A stretch of 64,000 nucleotides of DNA, taken from HIMB11 sp965657135 (GTDB lineage: Bacteria; Pseudomonadota; Alphaproteobacteria; Rhodobacterales; Rhodobacteraceae). Where the stretch lies: assembly GCA_965657135.1 (NCBI GenBank), contig CBFHNF010000005.1, positions 84,148 to 148,147 of the forward strand, written 5' to 3'. Below, one piece after another: positions 53,770-62,407 of the stretch (its first letter is position 1; each line of letters begins with the position of its first letter). The notes under the pieces were generated by a model that searched no databases, had not been told where the DNA came from, and was given only the letters and a program-made list of their open reading frames with translations. The position numbers and the translations under genes were made by a program.

Positions 53770-54375
53770 TTAATCGTCTGGTCTCGCCAGGGTGAACGTT
53801 TTATCTACAACGGAGTAATCGCGATATCCTAGGCGGCTAAGTGGAATGAATTTGGTGACATCAAATTTTCCATCTTCGATGAATGCATCGTTCATGTGGA
53901 CGCCAACAACTTCGCCGAAAACCGCGTGATTTGCCTCGCCTTCTAATTTGATAATCTGTGTCATCCGGCATTCAAACGTCGCGGGCGCAACTGCTACGCG
54001 TGCGCAGTTGATGATCTGACTTTCTGCTTTTTCCAGCCCTGCGGCATCGAATTCATCCATGTCTTTGGAAAGGGTTGCGGACGTTTTGTTCATTGCATCG
54101 CGCAGCGCGTAGGAAACAACATTTACGCAAAAAACGCCAGTTTCACGAATGTTGGCAACCGAATCTTTGGTATCGTCTTGGTCAGCTTTTGAAGCTGTTG
54201 AGGCAAACATAACTTGCGGAGGGGTGTAGGCGACAGCGTTAAAAAACGAATAAGGCGCAAGGTTGTCTATGCCACTTGCGCTGCGGGTGGATATCCAACC
54301 AATGGGCCGTGGCGTGACAATGGCATTAAACGGATTGTGTGGCAGGCCGTGGCCATGGCGTGGTTCATAAAACAT
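53770..54375 (-). CDS. flavin reductase family protein
   Basis: A 201-residue FMN-binding split-barrel protein. The PFNAIVTPRPIGWISTRSASGIDNLAPYSFFNAVAYTPPQVMFAS segment is the recognisable flavin-reductase-like core. Such proteins reduce flavin for a monooxygenase or act as NADH:FMN oxidoreductases; the partner is unknown. The start at MFYEPRHG has AGGAG seven bases upstream. It is divergent from the GNAT gene. Confidence 0.87.
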   Translation of the reverse strand: MFYEPRHGHGLPHNPFNAIVTPRPIGWISTRSASGIDNLAPYSFFNAVAYTPPQVMFASTASKADQDDTKDSVANIRETGVFCVNVVSYALRDAMNKTSATLSKDMDEFDAAGLEKAESQIINCARVAVAPATFECRMTQIIKLEGEANHAVFGEVVGVHMNDAFIEDGKFDVTKFIPLSRLGYRDYSVVDKTFTLARPDD

Positions 54376-54453
54376 CTGCATTCTCCTATTTGCTACCGAC
54401 TTAGTGCCGTGATAGGCAGCATTCCAGTCATAATTTTCGCACAGGGGGTGTGT

Positions 54454-54942
54454 GTGTATCACATCACACAAGAAACAGCGGCAGATTGGTGGGAAGTAGA
54501 GGCCCTTTATGATCTGTGCTTTGCGCCAGGGCGCACCGCCTTATCGTCTTATCGTTTGCGCGACAATATTGAACCCGTTCCTGAACTCTCACTTATTGCA
54601 CGTGATGTGGATCACATTTTGGCGGGCGCCATCCGACATTGGCCTGTGCGTATCGGACGTGATTATGCGCTATTGCTGGGACCTGTGGCGGTGCACCCGA
54701 CCCGTCAAGGTGAAGGGTTGGGTGGGTCGTTAATCCGCGAAAGTATTCAAATCGCATCCAATGTAGGTTGGGAGCGTATGTTATTGGTTGGGGATGCGCC
54801 GTATTATGCCCGCTTTGGTTTTGAAAAATTAAAGGAAGTAACTATGCCCCATCCGACTAATCCCGATCGCGTTTTGGGGTTGGCTTTGCGCGAAAATGCG
54901 TGGTGTGATATTGCGGGGCCAGTCGAAAAATATGAAATCTAA
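54454..54942 (+). CDS. GNAT family N-acetyltransferase
   Basis: A 162-residue GNAT protein. It begins VYHITQETAADWWEVEALYDLCFAPGR, and the acetyl-CoA site is LLLGPVAVHPTRQGEGLGGSLIRESIQIA; AVHPxxxGxGxG is the classical pattern. A later MLLVGDAPYYARFGFEK is typical of the YhbS-type subgroup. The start is GTG at 54454 with AGGGG five bases upstream; longer reading into the flavin reductase promoter is unlikely. Target unknown. Confidence 0.85.
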   Translation: MYHITQETAADWWEVEALYDLCFAPGRTALSSYRLRDNIEPVPELSLIARDVDHILAGAIRHWPVRIGRDYALLLGPVAVHPTRQGEGLGGSLIRESIQIASNVGWERMLLVGDAPYYARFGFEKLKEVTMPHPTNPDRVLGLALRENAWCDIAGPVEKYEI

Positions 54943-55072
54943 TCGGGTGATTTATCAAAGATGTCCGTGATTGCCAAAACAACTGTTCCTTTTTCCTTAC
55001 TATCACATGGGGGAAACTCCTGCACAATTCAACATATTGGACAGGGGGAAAAATTCAGGTATCTGGACGTCT

Positions 55073-55843
55073 ATGAACCGCTATGCGTTAAAAGTCGAAT
55101 ATCACGGAGCACCCTTTGCAGGCTGGCAACGTCAGGCTGACCAACCCTCTGTTCAGGGTGCGATTGAAGATGCCTTAGGCAAACTCGAGGCGCGCGCACA
55201 CACGATTGCGGCAGCTGGACGCACTGATGCGGGTGTGCATGCAACCGCCCAAGTTGCGCATTGTGATATGCACAAGGATTGGGATGCCTTTCGCCTCTCT
55301 GAGGCGTTGAATTTTCATCTAAAACCTTTGCCGATCTCAATCACCGCATGCGCGCGCGTAGATGAAACATGGCATGCACGCTTTAGTGCGGTTGAACGGC
55401 AATATGTATTTCGTCTGTTATGTCGTCGCGCCCCTGCCACTCACGATGCAGGATTGGTGTGGCAGGTCAACCATCAGTTAGACCATTTGGCGATGCAAGA
55501 GGGTGCAAACTACCTATTAGGTTTACATGATTTCACAACGTTTCGCTCGTCGATTTGTCAGGCTGATAGTCCGGTTAAAACCTTGGATGAACTCAGCATT
55601 CGAAAAATAGAGGGCTGGTCGGGTACTGAAATTCGGTTTTTTGTGCGTGCGCGCAGTTTTCTGCACAATCAGGTGCGCAGTTTTGTAGGAACACTGGAAC
55701 GAGTAGGAGCAGGGGCGTGGGACCCAATCGATGTAAAAAGCGCGCTTGATGCATGTGAGCGCGCAGCCTGTGGACCCGTTTCGCCACCCCAAGGATTATA
55801 TTTAGCTGGCGTGCGATATACACAAGATCCATTTTTAAACTAG
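55073..55843 (+). CDS. truA: tRNA pseudouridine(38-40) synthase
   Basis: TruA modifies uridines 38-40 in tRNA anticodon arms. The 256-residue protein starts NRYALKVEYHGAPFAGWQRQ and carries the catalytic aspartate in AAGRTDAGVHATAQVAHCD, with LLGLHDFTTFRSSICQADSPVKTL and FVRARSFLHNQVRSFVGTL later. The start at MNRYALK fits family N-termini. It converges with hrpB with a four-base overlap. Confidence 0.96.
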   Translation: MNRYALKVEYHGAPFAGWQRQADQPSVQGAIEDALGKLEARAHTIAAAGRTDAGVHATAQVAHCDMHKDWDAFRLSEALNFHLKPLPISITACARVDETWHARFSAVERQYVFRLLCRRAPATHDAGLVWQVNHQLDHLAMQEGANYLLGLHDFTTFRSSICQADSPVKTLDELSIRKIEGWSGTEIRFFVRARSFLHNQVRSFVGTLERVGAGAWDPIDVKSALDACERAACGPVSPPQGLYLAGVRYTQDPFLN

Positions 55844-58260
55844 GTGCCGCGTGGTTTTGCACGCAATGTTGGATCTGCTTGTGTCGGATCTTCAGGCCAG
55901 GGATGTTTGGGGTATTGACCGCGCATGTCCTTACGCACATCTGCATAACTTGTTGCCCAAAATCCAGGGATATCCATGGTCGTTTGAACAGGTCGACCTG
56001 CCGGAGACAGCAGTGTGACCCGCAGTGGTTTTTGGGCTACCTTTGGATGCGTAGTCTGACCAAATAGTTCCTGCAAACGCAGTGAAATTTGCGGATGATT
56101 GCCGTCATAATCTATTGGAATTTTACGCCCTAAGGGTGTTGTAAAGTGACTGGGTGCCAATTGATCCAGCATGGTTTGTTGCTCCCAGTTTAGCCTTGCC
56201 TTCAGTGCGGGCGTGATATCAAAATTGCGCCACGCTTGGGAACTCGTAATGTTCACAAGGAAAGGCAGCAGCCAATCCTCAATTGAATCAGTCAACGTCG
56301 CGTCATCAAAACCAGGGAATTGTTCCGGCGCCAATCGCACACGTGCCAAAAACCGCTGCGCACTTGGTGTTAGGCTTAAACCCAGTTCACGCACCCCATC
56401 CAGCATCGCCCGTGCCAATGAATGCGCATCTACGTCTTTCCAGATTTGATCCGTTAAAACGAGTTTGCCGAAACATTCCTGTCTGCGTGCGATCACGCGA
56501 CCCTCGCGTTTTGACCATTCGCAAACCGATTGCCAAGTGATCTGATCCTCAAACATATCGCGGATTTCGCTTTCGCTAATTGGAAGAGCAAGACGAATTT
56601 GCGCTTCTCTGGGATTGCCATCCAACTCGATGGCAACGACAAAGCGTTGATTGGCCAGGGTATCTTCATCACGCATGATCGCGCCCTTCCCACCTGACAG
56701 GAGATAGCGCGCAGCCTTGCCTGCGCGACGCGCTCCGATCCGATCGGGAAAGGCAAGTGCCAGTATCTTTGCAAGGCTTAGGTGCGGTTGGGTATCCTGA
56801 GTCGCAAATCGCACAAGACGTTTTTCTTCTGACTTGATGCGATTGTAGACTGGTTTTGGGATCTGCCGATCCCGTTCCGTTATGGCGCTAATGCGTAGCG
56901 AAAAATCGCTTTGTTGCGCGTTTTTCAAAATATCGCGCTCCGACAGGAGCGCAGCTGCCAGGGGCGCATTATGACCTGCTTGAGCGATCATGTGTCCCAG
57001 ACGCGGGTGTATTGGTAGGCGGGATAATTTGCGCCCATACTCTGTTATTTTATTCGCATTATTGAGCGCGCCAAGCATGCACAGAACGCTCCGTGCTTCT
57101 GTAAGGGTTGCGGGATTGGGCTGCGTTAATAATGCGAGACCGTTTTCATCAGTTCCCCATTGTGCAAGGTCAAGAGCAAAGCTGGTCAGGTCCGCAAGTT
57201 CGATTTCCGCAGGTGCAAATGCAGGCATTTGCCCCTCTTCCGCACGTGACCAATATTTGTAGCAAACGCCTGCGCTCAGGCGGCCTGCACGACCCATTCT
57301 TTGGGTTGCTTCTGCTTTTGAAGCCTTGGTCGTGATGAGCCGTGACATACCCGTGCCCGGATCAAAAACCGCGCGCCGCGCCAAACCGCTGTCTATAACC
57401 GCAGTAATGCCCTCAATCGTCAGGGATGTTTCGGCGATGGAGGTGGCGAGTACAATTTTTCGACCCCCCTTGGCAGGCGCAATAGCGCGCTGTTGTTTCC
57501 AAAAGTCTAAAGCACCATAGAGAGGATAGATCACGATTTCTGCAGGAACGCGGGTCCCAAGCGCGCCCATGACTTTGTGAATTTCCCCCTCACCGGGTAG
57601 AAATACTAAAATACTGCCATCTGTTTCCGACAGGGCTTGCTCAATTAGATCACTGATTCCATTTTCCAGGCGCCCGTGCGCGGGCGTGGGGCGCGGCAAC
57701 CATATGGGCGTCACAGGAAATGTGCGCCCCATCGAAGTTATTATTGGTGCCTTGCCCATCAATTCAGCAATGGGGGCTGCATCTAACGTTGCCGACATAA
57801 CAAGGACAACCAAATCGTCGCGCAACGTGTCACAGATTTCCAAAGTAAGTGCCAGGCCAAGATCGGCATTCAAGGATCGTTCGTGGAATTCGTCAAATAT
57901 AATGCACCCGATTCCTGTCAGTTCAGGATCGGATTGGATCATGCGCGTCAGGATGCCCTCCGTGACAACTTCGATCTGTGTGTTTGCAGAAACTTTACTG
58001 TCTCCACGCACCCGATAGCCAACCGTTTGAGCAATGGGCTCCCCCAAGGTCGATGCCATACGTTCGGCTGCTGCACGCGCAGCCAAACGGCGGGGTTCTA
58101 ACATGACGATTTTTCCGTCAACGGTATCGGATCGTATAAGGGACAGTGGAACCTGCGTTGTTTTACCCGCACCCGGGGGTGCGCATAAAACAGCTCGTCG
58201 ATGCGAATGAATCGCATCAATTAAGTCATCTAAAACTGCGTGAATCGGTAATTGTTCCAT
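55840..58260 (-). CDS. hrpB: ATP-dependent helicase HrpB
   Basis: A DEAH-box (SF2) RNA/DNA helicase of 806 residues. It has Walker A CAPPGAGKTTQVPLS (residues 26-40), motif II IIFDEFHERSL (DExH variant), motif III VLVMSATLDA, motif V KIVLATSIAETSLTIEGI and motif VI AEATQRMGRAGRL. The HrpB-specific C-terminal domain follows. The role in bacteria is poorly defined, probably RNA metabolism. It overlaps truA at its 3' end. Confidence 0.95.
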   Translation of the reverse strand: MEQLPIHAVLDDLIDAIHSHRRAVLCAPPGAGKTTQVPLSLIRSDTVDGKIVMLEPRRLAARAAAERMASTLGEPIAQTVGYRVRGDSKVSANTQIEVVTEGILTRMIQSDPELTGIGCIIFDEFHERSLNADLGLALTLEICDTLRDDLVVLVMSATLDAAPIAELMGKAPIITSMGRTFPVTPIWLPRPTPAHGRLENGISDLIEQALSETDGSILVFLPGEGEIHKVMGALGTRVPAEIVIYPLYGALDFWKQQRAIAPAKGGRKIVLATSIAETSLTIEGITAVIDSGLARRAVFDPGTGMSRLITTKASKAEATQRMGRAGRLSAGVCYKYWSRAEEGQMPAFAPAEIELADLTSFALDLAQWGTDENGLALLTQPNPATLTEARSVLCMLGALNNANKITEYGRKLSRLPIHPRLGHMIAQAGHNAPLAAALLSERDILKNAQQSDFSLRISAITERDRQIPKPVYNRIKSEEKRLVRFATQDTQPHLSLAKILALAFPDRIGARRAGKAARYLLSGGKGAIMRDEDTLANQRFVVAIELDGNPREAQIRLALPISESEIRDMFEDQITWQSVCEWSKREGRVIARRQECFGKLVLTDQIWKDVDAHSLARAMLDGVRELGLSLTPSAQRFLARVRLAPEQFPGFDDATLTDSIEDWLLPFLVNITSSQAWRNFDITPALKARLNWEQQTMLDQLAPSHFTTPLGRKIPIDYDGNHPQISLRLQELFGQTTHPKVAQKPLRVTLLSPAGRPVQTTMDIPGFWATSYADVRKDMRGQYPKHPWPEDPTQADPTLRAKPRGT

Positions 58261-58271
58261 CCTGTGGACGT

Positions 58272-58994
58272 TTATCTACGAACAAAGGCCGCCCGTCCAC
58301 GTGCGGATTTTACATCAAAGCGCTGGAAATAGTAATTATTGGCGGTTTTTTGGTAGGTGATGGTGAAAGGAAAGTCCTTTCCTTGTCTGAGTTCATTTTT
58401 TGAAAAACCACCTTCGCGACTGTAGATTCCGTTGCACGTCGCGCGCGATCCAGATTCCTGTGGGTTGGATAAAGAAATTCGAACACGTCGGGCGCCATCG
58501 AACAGGGTCATATCCTGTTCGCACAGCTTCCCGTGTTCAACATCCCGCAATATTTCGAAAATTGCGGTCATAGGATCAACCGCCCCTTTTTGAGTTTTGG
58601 GCTCCAGCCAATGGGGTTTGGGTAATTTAGAAGACCGAATACTCGGAATGCCCGAACGATACGTGATTTGGCGTTCCTCTTTTCGTTTTCCTGTATCTGA
58701 TTTTTCAGAATATCGTGCGGGAAAATATTGTCCGCCTTTGTGTGTTCCAGTCACTGTTACATCATAAGAAAATGATGTCATGGTCGCGGCCAGACCAGTT
58801 GGATATAACAAACCAGAGGCTGCATACGATGTGTCATCCTTTTGTAAGGTGTATCGCAATTCGCCAGCCTTGAGGCCCAAGATTGTGACATCAAAATGCA
58901 TCTTAGACGTTTCTGCCCCTGCGTGTTGCGCGCTGATCGCCCAGAGACATAAACTGAGTGTCGCATAACACTTACGAAATATGTTTTTTTGCAC
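58272..58994 (-). CDS. DUF3108 domain-containing exported protein
   Basis: A 240-residue protein with an N-terminal signal (CYATLSLCLWAISAQHAGA) and a beta-rich DUF3108 domain (FDVTILGLKAGELRYTLQ at the start). It is probably periplasmic or outer-membrane associated; function is unknown. A pair of Cys residues (LCEQD, RATCNG) lie in the second half. It lies 11 bases upstream of hrpB's start on the same strand, and divergent from meaB. Confidence 0.82.
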   Translation of the reverse strand: MQKNIFRKCYATLSLCLWAISAQHAGAETSKMHFDVTILGLKAGELRYTLQKDDTSYAASGLLYPTGLAATMTSFSYDVTVTGTHKGGQYFPARYSEKSDTGKRKEERQITYRSGIPSIRSSKLPKPHWLEPKTQKGAVDPMTAIFEILRDVEHGKLCEQDMTLFDGARRVRISLSNPQESGSRATCNGIYSREGGFSKNELRQGKDFPFTITYQKTANNYYFQRFDVKSARGRAAFVRR

Positions 58995-59094
58995 CTAATT
59001 CCCCGCAGTGGACTGGACATTACCTGCCTAATCAAGGCAAGAAACGAGACCAAAGGTCAACTTACACAATCGTGTTCTGCGGAAAGCTGCCGAA

Positions 59095-60084
59095 ATGGGT
59101 ATGTTAAAAATTAATGTTGAAAAGCTTTTGTCAGGTGATCGGCGTACATTGGCCAAGGCGATTACCTTGGTTGAAAGTTCACGCCGCGATCACCGTAGCG
59201 CTGCGTTGGAATTATTAGAAGCGGTTTCAAAATCAAATAAACAAGCTCTACGTATTGGTTTGTCGGGCACGCCGGGGGTTGGTAAATCAACATTTATCGA
59301 AAGTTTTGGCACCTATTTAACCGAACAGGGATTGAAAGTTGCGGTTTTGGCAGTCGATCCAAGCTCTGCGCGCACAGGTGGTTCGATCCTTGGGGATAAA
59401 ACACGCATGGATCGGCTATCACGTAATCCGAATGCGTTCATTCGTCCGTCACCCAGCCAGATGCATCTGGGTGGTGTGGCGCGCCGCACCCGCGAAGCTG
59501 TTGCAATATGCGAGGCTGCTGGTTTTGATGTTGTATTGATTGAAACCGTTGGGGTTGGTCAATCCGAAACAATCGTCTCACAGATATCAGATTTGTTCTT
59601 GTTGTTGCTCGCTCCAGCGGGAGGTGACGAATTGCAAGGTGTCAAACGCGGGATCATGGAAATCGCAGATATGATTTTGGTGAACAAAGCGGATGGCGAT
59701 TTAAAAGCCACTGCAACACGCACCTGTGCCGATTATGCAGGCGCTTTGCGCCTTTTGCGATCACGTCCGACTGATCCAGATGGGTTTCCAATGGCCATGA
59801 CAGTATCGGCAATCGAAGAAAATGGATTGTCAGACGCCTGGGATAAAATCGGTGAATTGATATCGTGGCGCAAAGCCGAAGGATATTATGACATGACCCG
59901 TCAAACTCAGATATCGTTTTGGTTTAAGGAAGATATCCGGCAAATGTTACTATCCGAGTTAGATGAAAAAAATGCCCAATTGCGCATCGCCGAATTGGAG
60001 CGTGCGATACAATCTGGATCAATGTCTGCATCCCTAGCAGCCGATTCTTTTATCCATGAATTAAGAGCTAAGCGATTCGTTTGA
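59095..60084 (+). CDS. meaB: methylmalonyl-CoA mutase-associated GTPase MeaB
   Basis: G3E-family GTPase that protects and reactivates B12-dependent methylmalonyl-CoA mutase. The 329-residue protein has the P-loop GTPGVGKST (residues 58-66), the LAVDPSSARTGGSILGDKTRM switch region, the VLIETVGVGQSE motif and the NKADGD guanine motif. Its presence, with cobU, implies an active cobalamin-dependent mutase elsewhere. The start is probably the first ATG; a second Met is two codons later. Confidence 0.95.
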   Translation: MGMLKINVEKLLSGDRRTLAKAITLVESSRRDHRSAALELLEAVSKSNKQALRIGLSGTPGVGKSTFIESFGTYLTEQGLKVAVLAVDPSSARTGGSILGDKTRMDRLSRNPNAFIRPSPSQMHLGGVARRTREAVAICEAAGFDVVLIETVGVGQSETIVSQISDLFLLLLAPAGGDELQGVKRGIMEIADMILVNKADGDLKATATRTCADYAGALRLLRSRPTDPDGFPMAMTVSAIEENGLSDAWDKIGELISWRKAEGYYDMTRQTQISFWFKEDIRQMLLSELDEKNAQLRIAELERAIQSGSMSASLAADSFIHELRAKRFV

Positions 60085-60182
60085 TATGCAATTGAGTGTC
60101 TTGCTTTGCGCACAAAACGCTAGGATGTGCATTTATGGGAATGCAAACAGATGAAAATTCGTAATTTGCCTATCGTGGCTTA

Positions 60183-60256
60183 TTGACCTCAATCGGATTT
60201 GCACCTAGAAGCACACGAACTGAATTTTGGCGCGGCCCTGATAGCGGCGCCTTTTT
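60183..60256 (+). promoter_or_regulatory. rpmB promoter and terminator-like leader hairpin
   Basis: TTGACC (60183-60188), 17 bases, TAGAAG (60206-60211) fits a sigma70 promoter. Downstream a stem GGCGC / GCGCC (60229-60251) with a 13-base loop is followed directly by TTTTTAT. It either ends the meaB transcript or acts as an attenuator within the rpmB leader. The remainder of the 222-base gap holds nothing else recognisable. Confidence 0.5.
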
Positions 60257-60306
60257 ATATTGGTCGGCATTTGAGGCCGGTCAAACGAAAAGATGAGGAT
60301 TAGATC

Positions 60307-60591
60307 ATGTCGCGACGCTGCGAATTGACAGGAAAAGGCCCGATGACTGGCAACAACGTCAGCCACGCCAACAATAAAACACGCCGTCGCTTCTTGCCGA
60401 ACTTGAACGACGTAACATTACAGTCTGAAACATTGGGTCGTGGTTTCAAGCTACGCATTTCTGCAGCGGCGCTTCGCTCTGTAGACCACCGTGGTGGACT
60501 GGACGCGTTCTTGGCAAAAGCGAAAGACGCAGAGCTATCCGACAACGCGTTGAAAATCAAAAAAGAGATCAGCAAAGCGCAGACTGCATAA
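60307..60591 (+). CDS. rpmB: 50S ribosomal protein L28
   Basis: A 94-residue basic ribosomal protein. MSRRCELTGKGPMTGNNVSHANNKTRRRFLPNL is the standard L28 start, and ISAAALRSVDHRGGLDAFLAKAKD is the conserved middle. The usual zinc-ribbon cysteines are mostly lacking (one Cys at residue 5), as in the Zn-independent form. It sits downstream of meaB with its own likely promoter and is followed by an intrinsic terminator. Confidence 0.98.
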   Translation: MSRRCELTGKGPMTGNNVSHANNKTRRRFLPNLNDVTLQSETLGRGFKLRISAAALRSVDHRGGLDAFLAKAKDAELSDNALKIKKEISKAQTA

Positions 60592-60613
60592 GTGTCGCAC
60601 TTTGAATTATTGA

Positions 60614-60644
60614 AGACCCTGTCGCTATGTGGCAGGGTTTTTTT
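60614..60644 (+). terminator. intrinsic terminator after rpmB
   Basis: A stem ACCCTGTC / GGCAGGGT (one wobble pair) with a 7-base loop and a run of seven Ts, starting 25 bases after the rpmB stop. Confidence 0.92.
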
Positions 60645-60679
60645 GTATCGAAATATCGGGTGAGCAGATTATTACATTT

Positions 60680-61009
60680 GTGCGCATAACATTGATCATG
60701 ACGATGATGTTCGGTGCGTTTGCGCGCGCCCATGCCATGCCTTCACAGCAAGATGTGGCGTTTGTTTTACCATTGTGCAGCAATGGCACAATGATGTTCG
60801 TCGCGTTGGATGCAAGCGGCAATCCGGTTGAACGACAGGTTGTATGCCCTGACTGTGTTGCGGGGCTGGGGCTTGCCTCTGTCCAGACGGGACTAATTTC
60901 CTTTTATAACGTTGAAATGCGCTTCCATGCGCACTGGTGTAAGAAAGCTCAATACGAATTTATATCCTTTGATGAGTTTCATCAGCGAGGTCCGCCAGTC
61001 TTGTCATGA
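60680..61009 (+). CDS. small exported cysteine-containing protein, possibly copper-related
   Basis: A protein of about 109 residues with an N-terminal signal-like segment (VRITLIMTMMFGAFARAHA) and conserved-looking cysteines in PLCSNG, a CPDC pair, and HWCKK. It resembles the small DUF2946-like proteins that occur beside copper chaperones, though the resemblance is weak. The start is uncertain: GTG at 60680 or ATG at 60698. The neighbouring PCu(A)C gene suggests a role in periplasmic copper handling; this is inference. Confidence 0.6.
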   Translation: MRITLIMTMMFGAFARAHAMPSQQDVAFVLPLCSNGTMMFVALDASGNPVERQVVCPDCVAGLGLASVQTGLISFYNVEMRFHAHWCKKAQYEFISFDEFHQRGPPVLS

Positions 61010-61043
61010 TTTCAAAACCAATTTTGTTAATCAGGAGAAGACA

Positions 61044-61505
61044 ATGAAACTAAGAACTTTAATGGTCACGTCATGTATCACGATGCTGAGTGCTACATCA
61101 TTGATCGCAGGCGATATTATGGTGCAAGATGGATACGCACGTGTTGCAAGTAAAGTTGCCAAGTCAGGTGCCGCATTTATGATGATTCACAACCATGCAG
61201 ATCAGGACGATCGATTGATTTCGGCTCAATCAGATGTTGCAAAGCGCGTGGAGCTGCACACACACATAAACGAAGATGGCGTCATGAAAATGACCAAACT
61301 TGAGAATGGGATGAGCATTCCCGCAGGGGGCATGCACGCACTCAAACGGGGCGGGGATCACGTTATGTTTATGGGTCTGACGCGATCTCTGGAACATGGC
61401 GATGTGATTGCATTAACACTGAACTTTGAAAAGGCTGGTGAAATCTCGCTTACTGTCCCAGTCGATTTAGAGCGACAAGACCAAGTGAACGCGCATTCGC
61501 ACTAA
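61044..61505 (+). CDS. copper chaperone PCu(A)C
   Basis: A 153-residue periplasmic copper chaperone. After the signal peptide (LRTLMVTSCITMLSATSLIA) comes the PCu(A)C domain with the copper-ligand pattern of His and Met: RVELHTHINEDGVMKM, then AGGMHALKRGGDHVMFMGL. In other bacteria it delivers Cu(I) to cytochrome oxidase. AGGAG lies six bases before the ATG. It is downstream of the cysteine-rich exported protein and is followed by a terminator. Confidence 0.92.
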   Translation: MKLRTLMVTSCITMLSATSLIAGDIMVQDGYARVASKVAKSGAAFMMIHNHADQDDRLISAQSDVAKRVELHTHINEDGVMKMTKLENGMSIPAGGMHALKRGGDHVMFMGLTRSLEHGDVIALTLNFEKAGEISLTVPVDLERQDQVNAHSH

Positions 61506-61517
61506 AATCAAAACCAT

Positions 61518-61546
61518 AAAGGGCTGGGTTTTAACCGGCCCTTTTT
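61518..61546 (+). terminator. intrinsic terminator after the PCu(A)C gene
   Basis: A stem AAAGGGCTGG / CCGGCCCTTT (one wobble) with a 7-base loop and Ts on the 3' side, 12 bases after the stop. Confidence 0.9.
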
Positions 61547-61612
61547 ATTGATCTCACTTGGCAATGGTTGCTTTTGCGCGTATACGGCCAGCCTGAAAAT
61601 AAGGATAATCAC

Positions 61613-62404
61613 ATGCAGCAAGGCAGCGCCAATATAAATGTTATGATGAAAGTCGCACGTAAGGCGGGGCGGTCCCTTTCCAAGGATTTCCGAGAAGTGG
61701 AAAATCTGCAGGTATCACGCAAAGGCGCTGGGGATTTTGTGTCTAAGGCCGACATAGCGGCGGAAAAAATTATCCGAGAAGAACTTCTAGAGGCGCGCCC
61801 CACTTATGGTTTTTTGGGTGAAGAAACCGGGGAAATAGAAGGACAGGACCCGACGCGTCGTTGGATTGTTGACCCCTTGGATGGGACGACCAATTTTTTG
61901 CATGGCTTGCCACACTGGGCGGTATCCATTGCACTGGAGCATAAAGGGCAACTCGTTGCTGGGGTTGTTTACGATCCTACCAAGGACGAAATGTTTGTTG
62001 CTGAAAAAGGTGCAGGTGCCTGGATGAATGATATGCGCATTCGTGTGTCCCCACGCCATCGTATTGAAGACAGTCTTTATGCAACGGGTATTCCGTTTTC
62101 TGGACGTGCTGGCGATTTGCCCGAAACTTTGCAAGATTTGGCGAAACTCATGCCAATGTGCGTCGGTGTACGTCGGTTCGGTGCAGCAGCGTTGGATTTA
62201 GCGTATGTTGCTGCGGCGCGATATGATGGATTTTGGGAGCGTGGGCTGAATGCTTGGGATATGGCTGCTGGCTTGCTGATTGCAAGAGAAGCAGGTGCCC
62301 TTGTCGAAGGAATGGAACCTCATTCTGACCCCATGGAGACAGGCGATGTCATTGTCACAAATGACGCTCAGTTTGAGACATTTGCAAAAATTCTACGTGG
62401 TTAA
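61613..62404 (+). CDS. suhB: inositol monophosphatase family protein
   Basis: A 263-residue Mg-dependent phosphatase. Metal-site motifs are GEETGE, WIVDPLDGTTNFLHGLPHWAVSIALEH and the C-terminal GLNAWDMAAGLLIAREAGALVEG. In E. coli SuhB also binds transcription complexes, but this family has other activities, including histidinol-phosphate or fructose-bisphosphate phosphatases, so the exact role is open. The start at MQQGSANI has AAGGA upstream. It converges with the rhomboid protease gene. Confidence 0.93.
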   Translation: MQQGSANINVMMKVARKAGRSLSKDFREVENLQVSRKGAGDFVSKADIAAEKIIREELLEARPTYGFLGEETGEIEGQDPTRRWIVDPLDGTTNFLHGLPHWAVSIALEHKGQLVAGVVYDPTKDEMFVAEKGAGAWMNDMRIRVSPRHRIEDSLYATGIPFSGRAGDLPETLQDLAKLMPMCVGVRRFGAAALDLAYVAAARYDGFWERGLNAWDMAAGLLIAREAGALVEGMEPHSDPMETGDVIVTNDAQFETFAKILRG

Positions 62405-62407
62405 TTA

